This document shows, one piece after another, positions 11,801 through 23,000 of a stretch of DNA of 64,000 nt. Source of the stretch: Liolophura sinensis (Eukaryota > Mollusca > Polyplacophora > Chitonida > Chitonidae); NCBI RefSeq assembly GCF_032854445.1, contig NC_088306.1:1786873-1850872 (forward strand), in the 5' to 3' direction. The stretch's first letter is position 1. Every line of letters begins with the position of its first letter. The position numbers and the translations under genes are program-made. Under the pieces are notes generated by a model that was not told where the DNA came from, searched no databases, and saw nothing but the letters and a program-made list of their open reading frames with translations.

Positions 11801-14800
11801 CATTTACCACTGGTCGTGATGTTTCACCTTCAATATGTACGACATGTATCAGTGATAGTGATATTCCACCTTCAGTATGTACGACATGTATCAGTGGTAG
11901 TGATGTTCCACCTTCAGTATGTATGACATGTATCAGTGGTAGTGATGTTCCACCTTCAGTATGTGTGACGTATCAGTGGTAGTGATGTTCCACCTTCAAT
12001 ATGTACGACATGTATCAGTGGTAGTGATGTTCCACCTTCAGTATGTACGACATGTATCAGTGGTAGTGATGTTCCACCTTCAGTATGTACGACATGTATC
12101 AATGGTAGTGATGTTCCACCTTCAGTATGTGTGACATGTATCAGTGGTAGTGATGTTTCACCTTCAGTATATGTGACATGTATCAGTGGTAGTGATATTC
12201 CACCTTCAGTATGCACGACATGTATCAGTGGTAGTGATGTTCCACCTTCAGTATATGTGACATGTATCAGTGGTAGTGATATTCCACCTTCAGTATGCAC
12301 GACATGTATCAGTGGTAGTGATGTTCCACCTTCAGTATGTGTGACATGTATCAGTGGTAGTGATGTTCCACCTTCAGTATGTGTGACATGTATCAGTGGT
12401 AGTGATGTTCCACCTTCAGTATGTGTGATATGTATCAGTGGTAGTGATGTTCCACCTTCAGTATGTACGACATGTATCAGTGGTAGTGATGTTCCACCTT
12501 CAGTATGTACATGTATCAGTGGTAGTGATGTTCCACCTTCAGTATGTACGACATGTATCGGTGGTAGTGATGTTCCACCTTTAGTATGTACGACATGTAT
12601 CAATGGTAGTGATGTTCCACCTTCAGTATGTGTGACATGTATCAGTGGTAGTGATGTTCCACCTTCAGTATGTGTGATATGTATCAGTGGTAGTGATGTT
12701 CCACCTTCAGTATGTACGACATGTATCAGTGGTAGTCATGTTCCACCTTCAGTATGTACGACATGTATCAGTGGTAGTGATGTTCCACCTTCAGTATGTA
12801 CGACATGTATCAGTGGTAGTGATATTCCACCTTCAGCATGTACGACATGTATCAATGGTAGTGATGTTCCACCTTCAGTATGTGTGACATGTATCAGTGG
12901 TAGTGATGTTTCACCTTCAGTATATGTGACATGTATCAGTGGTAGTGATGTTCCACCTTCAGCATGTGCGACATGTATCAGTGGTAGTGATGTTCCACCT
13001 TCAGTATGTATGACATGTATCGGTGGTAGTGATGTTCCACCTTCAGTATGTACGACATGTATCAGTGGTAGTGATGTTCCACCTTCAGTATGTACGACAT
13101 GCATCAGTGGTAGTGATGTTCCACCTTCAGTATGTACGACATGTATCAATGGTAGTGATGTTCCACCTTCAGTATGTGTGACACGTATCAGTGGTAGTGA
13201 TGTTCCACCTTCAGTATGTGTGACATGTATCAGTGGTAGTGATGTTCCACCTTCAGTATGTACGACATGTATCAGTGGTAGTGATGTTCCACCTTCAGTA
13301 TGTACAACATGTATCAGTGGTAGTGATGTTCCACCTTCAGTATGTACGACATGTATCAGTGGTAGTGATGTTCCACCTTCAGTATGTACGACATGTATCA
13401 GTGGTAGTGATGTTCCACCTTCAGTATGTGTGACATGTATCAATGGTAGTGATGTTCCACCTTCAGTATGTGTGACATGTATCAGTGGTAGTGATGTTCC
13501 ACCTTCAGTATGTACGACATGTATCAGTGGTAGTGATGTTCCACCTTGAGTATGTACATGTATCAGTGGTAGTGATGTTCCACCTTCAGTATGTGTGACA
13601 TGTATCAGTGGTAGTGATGTTTCACCTTCAGTATATGTGACATGTATCAGTGGTAGTGATGTTCCACCTTCAGAATGTACGACATGTATCAGTGGTAGTG
13701 ATGTTCCACCTTCAGTGTGTACGACATGCATCAGTGGTAGTGATGTTCCACCTTCAGTATGTGTGATGTATCAGTGGTAGTGATGTTCCACCTTCAGTAT
13801 ATGTGTCATGTATCAGTGGTAGTGATATTCCACCTTCAGTATGCACGACATGTATCAATGGTAGTGATGTTCCACCTTCAGTATGTGTGACATGTATCGG
13901 TGGTAGTGATGTTCCACCTTCAGTATGTGTGACATGTATCAGTGGTAGTGATGTTCCACCTTCAGTATGTACAACATGTATCAGTGGTAGTGATGTTTCA
14001 TCTTCAGTATGTACAACATGTATCAGTGGTAGTGATGTTCCACCTTCAGTATGTATGACATGTATCAGTGGTAGTGATGTTCCACCTTCAGTATGTACAA
14101 CATGTATCAGTGGTAGTGATGTTCCACCTTCAGTATGTGTGACATGTATCAGTGGTAGTGATGTTCCACCTTCAGTATGTGTGACATGTATCAGTGGTAG
14201 TGATGTTCCACCTTGAGTATGTGTGACATGTATCAGTGGTAGTGATATTCCACCTTCAGTATGTACATGTATCAGTGGTAGTGATGTTCCACCTTTAGTA
14301 TGTACAACCTGTATCAGTGGTAGCGATGTTCCACCTTCAGTATGTACGACATGTATCAGTGGTAGTGATGTTCCACCTTCAGTATGTGTGACATGTATCA
14401 GTGGTAGTGATGTTCCACCTTCAGTATGTACGACATGTATCAGTGGTAGTCATGTTTCACCTTCAGTATGTACGACATGTATCAGTGGTAGTGATGTTCC
14501 ACCTTCAGTATGTACGACATGCATCAGTGGTAGTGATGTTCCACCTTCAGTATGTGCGACATGTATCAGTGGTAGTGATGTTCCACCTTCAGTATGTACG
14601 ACATGTATCAGTGGTAGTGATGTTCCACCTTCAGTATGTGCGACATGTATCAGTGGTAGTGATGTTCCACCTTCAGTATGTGCGACATGTATCAGTGGTA
14701 GTGATGTTCCACCTTCAGTATGTACGACATGTATCAGTGGTAGTGATGTTCCACCTTCAGTAAGTGTGACATGTATCAGTGGTAGTGATGTTCCACCTTC

Positions 14801-14888
14801 AGTATGCCAACATGTATCAGTGGTAGTGATGTTTCATCTTCAGTATGTACAACATGTATCAGTGGTAGTGATGTTCCACCTTCAGTGA
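11801..14888. repeat. 42-bp minisatellite, about 73 copies
   Basis: A 42-bp unit (atgtatcagtggtagtgatg, then ttccaccttcagtatgtacgac) repeats head to tail for 3.1 kb. Because 42 is a multiple of three and the unit lacks stops in several frames, both strands show long open frames (472 aa on +, 331 aa on -) built from TCISGSDVPPSVCT-type repeats. Copies with 1-2 bp indels (near 11965 and 13767) break the frames. No start, splice signal or unique flanking protein supports coding. Confidence 0.93.
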
Positions 14889-15608
14889 TGTTCTTCCTTG
14901 GTGTAGGAAGCATTATGGCTTGTACAGCCATTGCTGTACCTTTTTTCAGCAAAAAAAAAAGGAAAATACAAATCACAATTAAAGTGGAATAAATTTAATG
15001 GCAGCTCAACAAAATGAAGGCCCATGCACACACGTGCACTGTAGACTGTGAAGCTCATAAAACTAATTTGCATCTATGAAGAATACAAAGCAGGACATCC
15101 CAAATCATGGCCTTTTGTGCTGAGATAGTCAACCAATGGCGTTACCACTTTGAAATTGCTTTCGACTTGCCTGCTTGAAGTTGGTGCCAGCTAAGACCTT
15201 TCCACGGGTTCAGCCATGACTTCAAGGAGTTTCGTAAGATAAAGGGCCATGTGTTGCAATTTACTGTGGACTGATAAAATTTTGTATGTTTTCTGCATGT
15301 ATTTATTGGCTTTCAGAGAGACGTACACTTTCTCCATACTCCGTTCAGTGTCACATATCGTGTATACATAGCTAAAGATGCTTTATTATAGTCCTGTCAG
15401 TTACATACTATATAAGGCATATATAAACAGGTGTTTTAAACACCAGCCCCGGTTGTTCCAAAGTGTATTTGTTGATACCAGTACTAAGCTTTATTACATA
15501 CATGTATGTAATCAGTACAATTGTAAATAAATCAAATGGCACAGCAGCATATTTAATTCATATTTAACATGCTGATGTGCAATAATGTTTCGGCCAAGTA
15601 TGAACTTA
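14889..15608. other. Spacer between two minisatellites
   Basis: Unique-looking AT-rich sequence without a recognisable exon or RNA gene. Confidence 0.5.
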
Positions 15609-16455
15609 TGAACCGGTTTGTACATGTGAATACCATGGGTATGGTATGTAGTGATGGTTTTGCTATGAACCTGTTTGTACATGTGAATACTGTGTGTATG
15701 GTATGTAGTGATGGTTCTGTTGTGAACCTGCTGGTACATGTGAATACCATGGGTATGGTATGTAGTGATGGTTTTGCTATGAACCTGTTTGTACATGTGA
15801 ATACTGTGTGTATGGTATGTAGTGATGGTTCTGTTGTGAACCTGCTGGTACATGTGAATACCATGGGTATGGTATGTAGTGATGGTTCTGTTGTGAACCT
15901 GTTGGTACATGTCAATACTGTGTGTATGGTATGTAGTGATGGTTTTGCTGTGAACCTGTTTGTACATGTGAATACCATGGGTATTGTATGTAGTGATGGT
16001 TTTGCTGTGAACCTGCTGGTACATGTGAATACTGTGTGTATGGTATGTAGTGATGGTTCTGTTGTGAACCTGCTGGTACATGTGAATACTGTGTGTATGG
16101 AATGTAGTGATGGTTCTGTTGTGAACCTGCTGGTACATGTGAATACTGTGTGTATGGTATGTAGTGATGGTTCTGTTGTGAACCTGCTGGTACATGTGAA
16201 TACTGTGTGTATGGTATGTAGTGATGGTTCTGTTGTTAACCTGTTGGTACATGTGAATACCATGTGTATGGTATGTAGTGATGGTTCTGTTGTTAACCTG
16301 TTGGTACATGTGAATACCGTGTGTATGGTATGTAGTGATGGTTCTGTTGTTAACCTGTTGGTACATGTGAATACCGTGTGTATGGTATGTAGTGATGGTT
16401 TTGCTATGAACCTGTTGGTACATGTGAATACCGTGTGTATGGCATGTAGTGATGA
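15609..16455. repeat. 57-bp minisatellite, about 15 copies
   Basis: Unit of 57 bp (gaacctgttggtacatgtga, then ataccgtgtgtatggtatgt and agtgatggttctgttgt). In the left part two variants alternate (accatgggtatg with tttgctat; actgtgtgtatgg with tctgttgt), a 114-bp dimer. The length is again a multiple of three, giving open frames of about 300-350 aa on both strands. Confidence 0.92.
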
Positions 16456-16639
16456 ACAGTGGGAAACGTCTTCATTTGCATTAAAGGAAAAGATCTCTAA
16501 CAATCGCAATACGCCAGAGTTTTTAGATACCATTGGTATGGCTCATAAAGCTCACCATCGTATTCAAATATTAGAATGTCTTTCAACACTTAAAATAAAT
16601 GAAAGTATTTTTATGCATAGTTTTTAGTTGTCTGTATGA

Positions 16640-16890
16640 TGAACCTTACTTCACACCTCCACCGTGGTCACTTAGCTGACTGGAGTTTAACACTATGGTG
16701 CTGAGTTTTTGGCTCACAGGGACATGACAGAGGCCAGGTTTATGGGTGGAGGAACCAGGAGTACCTGCTGGTCTTCAAGTACAAATACCTGACAAACCTA
16801 TAACGCCCCATCCAAAACAGCAATAGCCGGATTTGAACACGTGACCTCAATGGTGAAGGGCCTGATAGTGACAACGAGCCAGTGGTTTAA
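16640..16890 (-). mobile_element. SINE family C copy
   Basis: On the minus strand it begins with a tRNA-like head (atggttaaaccactggctcg) and includes gaggtcacgtgttcaaatcc, which matches the + copy near 7880-7910. The 3' boundary is uncertain. Confidence 0.5.
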
Positions 16891-16944
16891 CCATCATTTC
16901 ATAGCAGAAAAAGCGCAATTCAGAGCTGGTGAAATTTCAATGTC

Positions 16945-16950
16945 TTTATT
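16945..16950 (-). terminator. Polyadenylation signal for BRCC3 (AATAAA)
   Basis: The plus strand reads tttatt, so the minus strand reads AATAAA, 86 nt past the BRCC3 stop codon: a suitable place for the 3' end of a short 3' UTR. Confidence 0.55.
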
Positions 16951-17035
16951 TACAAACCTATTCAGACAGCACAAGAGATCACAAGACACCACAAATACAT
17001 TGTACACAGAACATGGAGATATATATATATATGAT

Positions 17036-20000
17036 TTATGTGCGTAGTTCCTCCAGCATTTCTTCTTTTCTCCTCTCAAGCTCGTTTATTCTGACTTTGT
17101 TCCGTTCTAGTCTGTTTTCCAGGGACTGGATGAGGGGGCCCGTCATCACGTCCATGATGTGAGACAGAGACTTGGTGTACACTGATAAAAAAAACAAAAA
17201 AAAGAAACCACACACACGCCGATTAATATAATGACTGACTGACTGATTATGGCTTAATGCCATACTCAAGCATTTCTCACGTGTATGATAGCAGTCAGCT
17301 TCATGGATGGAGGCCAATGAGTGCCAAGCATAAACCACCGACCTTTGGCAAATTACTGACATTCCCACACGTAACGTACAGACATGCATCCCATATGGGT
17401 GGAAGACAAGTGGTCTTCAATGACCATGAAACTGTGCATACTGCAACACTGAGAGTGGAGGGAATCTACAAAATCCCTGTCCAAGTCTGGTTTTGAACCC
17501 ACTCCTCTTTTGCCCTATGTACTGAGAGCAAAGTGCCTTGAACGACTAGACCATGGCCCACTCCTTGGCCATTCTACACTATAATCTGAAGATGTACATG
17601 TATATGTATGCATTCCCAATAATCATGTCACAGGTATGCTATAATAAGCATTTAGAACAGAAGACTGGACAAACCTGGCACTGACATAGTTACACAACCA
17701 TATTACCTGCAGCATTGTGTATACAGGTCATGAGGTCAAGGTCTTTGTTCTGTCGGATCTGCTCATAAGCCTCAGACTCTTCAAGACGTAGAATGTTAGG
17801 TAATTCTACCAGGGACTCCAGACATGCTGGCCCCACCCTAGCGCTGGGGACAATATGGAGTGGCACCTCAATACGGCTGTACCTATAACAAGCAAATGTG
17901 CACAAAATTCAGGTCTAACTCAGGGGACCATTTCTTTTATTGAACAGTTCACTGGGGTTTAATGCTGGATATTTCATTCATATATATGACAACAATCAGT
18001 TTCATGAGTGGAGTAAAGCTTTTGATGTAAAAGGATCAGATTTGGCTTAGTTCATTTCATTGGTGTTTTACGCTGTACTTAGGAATATTTCACTTATGTG
18101 CCGGCACCCAGCAAAGAAATCAGACGGGGAAATTGCTGGCAGACTTTCCCACGAACAGTTGGAGAGGAAGCCAGCATAAGCTGGACTTGAACCCATAGTG
18201 ACCCGGAAAGGATAAAACAAAATGATAGACAGTTAACATTAATTTATTAATACATATTGATAACTTTAATGTTTTTGTGCAACATACATCTAATTCCCAT
18301 CGGTCATGTCTGTTGAGAACAAAATACATTGTAACATACAGATGCAGTGACCAGAGTGTACATGCGAACATTTGCCGTGACAAAAAACTGAGACTGTATC
18401 TGCTGCGTCAGCATGTTGATTGAGTAGATGTGTACTCACTGGGAGGGCTGTCCCTCAGGGCTGTGATTGACAGACTGGAAACAGGTCACCTGGATTCTGT
18501 TATTCTACATGGAAAATGGAATTTGTTTGGACCACAAACACATGTGTATGCATTTAAAACACACTTCATACTTTAACATTGAAGCCACTCCCACACATAC
18601 ATGTATGTAAGGTACATACATTTCATTGGTTTGCCATACTCAACAATTTCTCACTTACACAACGGCCATCAGCTTTTTGGGTGGAGGAAACCACAGTGCC
18701 TGGAGTAAACCACCAACCTTTGGTAAGTTAAAGGATTAGTGTCCAGATTTACCTACTTGTCCTAAGTATAAAGACTATAACCTGTTCAACAATATGTTAC
18801 CACAAGGGCCTCTGAGAAACTAATTACGACTTTAACTCCAACTAAACCAAAAGATTTACAACCCTAGCCAATCTCCAGCTGGCTGTCCAGTAAAGCTCAG
18901 CAGGTGACGTCACAGATGGCCAACCCAAGTCTAGCTGGCCTATATAACCTGGGAATTCGTATCAAAACTATGTCATTTTCGAGAATCTAGCCACACAGAA
19001 GCACATATATGGCAGCATCAATTTGAACCCATAGTATACGACATTGAAGTTCCGATTTATGACACTGACATCGTGGATCAGACTTCAGATTCCGAGTTTT
19101 CAGGCGCTGAATTTGATCTTTCTTCAGGTATTTCCAACCGCACTGGCGCAGACGTACAGACTGGTCAGCTATAGCTTTATCCTGTGTTACACTGTAGGTC
19201 TACATTTCATGTGTATATCAGATTTAATATTTAGTATTCTCTCCTTCTGTCCGCTTCAAAGTAAATATCATTCTATTCCCAAAGTGGATTTACTTCAAAA
19301 ATGGGTTCGCAGGAATTAATTTTCCTGCATTCGATCAAGTCAATACTGAAAATATTCTTACAACTGTTTAATTTTCCTAGTTATATTATATCCGGAATTA
19401 CTCGAGCACATCAAACAGGTGTTATGAAGGGTGGCTTTAATCCTCTTTCGCTTCCTGAAGTGCTGCTAATCCTCATAATCTGGATCAGACGGAGATTAAA
19501 ACAATGGGGGGTGGATTATCACTATGTAAGATTGCTTTCGCACCTACCCTGAGCAGTATTCAAAGAGATGTCACTTGTTTTCACACCTTTGATGTGTAAT
19601 TTTAATTAACAACCAGTATTTCAACCTCAGTCATTAATTCTTGATTTACGCAGACAAGCAACACGATTAGTTTTGGATTGTTTTCAGATTTAATTGTCCT
19701 CTATCTGGTCCGCTAACATTGCTGTAGCTGCCAAATGGCCATTGCGTTGTCATACACGGTTCACAATTTGTTAGAAGCTTACTCATTGGTCCACACAGGG
19801 ACACAGCCAGTGGGATGGCATGTATCATAGCAACATTCATTGGAAGCCATGACATGGATATATCTAATTTCCTTTAATTTTACCGGCATACTGAAGATTG
19901 GTCACACTAATGATGAAAGATATCCTGCTTTGTTTTACGCCCATCAAGCCCTCTCACCACAGTTTTTATACATATATCTAAAGCCTAATTTTTCCTCCAT

Positions 20001-23000
20001 GATGTTAAAATTTAGCCGCCTGCCAGGATTTCTTATCTCAACTCCTGTCAGCTCAGCAAAGTTTTGGCTGTGTTTGGTGGGTATAAAACCCATTCGTCTT
20101 GTTGCTAATTATGAATAAATAACAAATCTGAACACTAATCCTTTAACACTGATATACACATATGGCATATATTTGATTTGTCTGATTGGTGTTTTACGCC
20201 GTACTCAAGAATATTTCACAGATACATCTGCTGCCAGCATTATCGTGGGAGGAAACCGGGCAGAGCCTGGGGGAAACCCACGATCATCCACAGGTTGCTG
20301 CAAGACCTTTCTAATTACGGCCAGAGAGGAAGCCAACATGAGCTGGGCTTGAACTCACAGTGATCACACTAATGAGAGGGTATATATCTGAAGAAAGAAA
20401 ACAATTTTTTCAATTAAAGCCTAGACATTTAAGTCTATTTCCTCCTTGGTCATATTGGTTTAGGGCCAACTGGCTGTGTTGTAAAGCCTCTTTACTGACA
20501 TGCATTTACATCAGCATGTATGATAACAGAAAATAAATAACCATATGAACATTATACTACTGGCATTGTAATGTTTTTGACTGATAGCTATTTCACCTAG
20601 TTCAGAGGCACACAAAGGCCTTAAAATGACACTTTTTGTTCCAGCACTATAATTTTTCTGATAAGGAATTAATCAAACTTCACAAAAGAACTCTTGAAGG
20701 GATATAAAATCAACGCAGATTGGCTGACAGTGGAGATAGGGTTCCCTGGGTTAAATCTTGCAGCCTTGGTCATGCTTGAATAAATGTACCACACCTAAAA
20801 TTCAGCTTAGACAAAGGTAAAGCCTGGACTTGCCTATCTCTCACGTCAGCCAATCAGAATGGATTCTGTATCCGTTTAAGTGACAATATAAAGTTATAAA
20901 GCACATGGATTTGCCAAAACTGTCATCAACTATCAGACTATCTGCCTGGCGACTTTTCAACAACGCTACCTTTGCCTATATTAACTAACAAGGTTATGAG
21001 TACATGTATTTGTAATGAGAACCTTATCAGCTTTGGTTTGGTAAAAGCCTTCCCTGCTTTCTCAGAGGCATTTACAAGTTGATGAGGGCGTACACAGTAA
21101 CTAACATGATGTTCTTAGTGGACTGACACCTTGTTGATTGATCTGCACCAAATCCTCCTTACCTGCACCAAATCCTCCTTACCTTTGATACTTTATCCTG
21201 GTTGAATACTGATAAGATTAAGCCAATAAATCCCTCATCCATCATTTGGTACATAGCCTGTGTCCTCACATCTGCAAACAAGCATGTGAGCTGAGATTAG
21301 CTGCTCAATACACGTATATATCACATTAAGCATAACAAGAATTGGCCATTGCAATACGCGTAACAAGTACTATCTACACATACATGAATGAATGAATGGT
21401 TGGGATGGATGAAACCCTTTATTTCTAGAGGGTGCCTCTGTCAAAATGTACAATTCATTCTTCCCAGAGGCCTTTTATAACATTGTTTCTCAGTGTATAT
21501 TTATTTATTTACTTATCTATTTATTTGATTGGTGTTCTATGCTGTAGTCAAAAATATTTCACTTATACGGTGGCAGCCAGCATTATGGTGGGAAGAAACT
21601 GGGCAGAGCCCAGGGGAAACCCACGACCATCCGCAGGTTGATGGAAGACCTTCCCACTTATGGCTGGAGAGGAAGTCAGTATGAGCTGGACTTAAACACA
21701 CAGCGAACGCATTGGTGAGAGACTCTGGGTCATTACTCTGCGCTAGCACGCTAACCACCTGAGCCATGAAGGCCCCTCTCTGCGTTTAGTTGCCTGGTAT
21801 GTTTGTGTCAGTTTCAAATTGGGTAATGCTTTAGACATCCTTCACTCAGTTAGTCCACCTTTACAAAATACTCTGTTGGGCATAACCTGCACCTATAGGG
21901 AAAAAATAGGGCAGCTTCCTTTATGTTCTGGCTATTAATAAAGACAGGGATTTTAAAGAAATTAACACAAAAGGACAAAATCGATAAAAGGAAAAACTGA
22001 TAACAAGGAAAAAATATCCCAATAAAACTAAGTTCTGTTTTAGAAGGTTAGTAGGATTATGCTTAACCAGCAGATTCTCAATGTTGGCTAACCATAGTAT
22101 GCCAACATTTACTGCTCATTCAGCCTAAGGGAACAGGCCTAGTGCTAGAGGGCCTGTCGCAGGTTATGGTGCATACATGTACATATGTAAATGTATCTGG
22201 TGTTTCAGTACAACGTTGTTGTTATCCATGGTCCTGCAAGAATTCCACATTATTGACTGATTTACAGCATTACCAAACACATCAAAACAAAACTGGCTGA
22301 GGCTTTTTAGGTCTCCTTCCGCGCCTTTTCTGAAACAACTAAGGTTCGATAAGCCGTTTGTCTTTTCTCTCAATCAATAAAACTTCAAGGAAATGGTTCA
22401 AGCTGACCAAATAAACCTGTAAACATGTAAAATCTTTAATCCAGTGATCACACTGATTTCATCTTGCTGTGCATGCACATCATAGCTGTGTAGCCTGTTT
22501 CTTACCAACATGTGAGGGCCAGACTGTGATGTGAGGGTGAGAGTGATACCAGCCTAACACCCGCATCGGCCGGTCAAGCTCCTGTGCTAATCTGTGCGCA
22601 TGGTTAAGAAACGAAATCAGTGCTCCTGTTGTAACTACCAGATCAACAGTTATCCAGCAAACATTTCATAAAAAAACCTGTAATCACTGACATCTGTTTT
22701 TACTTATTCATTTACCTGGTAGTTCATTGGAGTTTTATGCTGCATACTTGTATGGCAGCAGCAAGCATTATGGTGGATTTGAACTCACAGTGATCGCACT
22801 AATGTCAGGCTCTTGGGTTAATGTGCAGCGTTATCATGCTAACTACTAGATCATTGACATCTGAGGTCAATCTAAGTACATGTAAATATAAAACTACATA
22901 CGGACTGTGGTTAGCACGCAAGGACGGTGCTATGCCCCAAAGCCTCTCGCCAATGTGGTTGCTGTGCAAGTTAACCAATGACTTCAAAAGCGTTCGGGGG

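Noticed and set aside
12131-13731. Long open frames on both strands (472 and 331 residues) in the 42-bp array
   Set aside because: Repeat unit divisible by three without stops; both strands open at once; no splice signals, unique domains or start context.
21537-21767. Open frames such as this one and those near 23040, 30060 and 38762, which share peptide phrases
   Set aside because: They are translations of SINE family A copies in either orientation, not a gene family.
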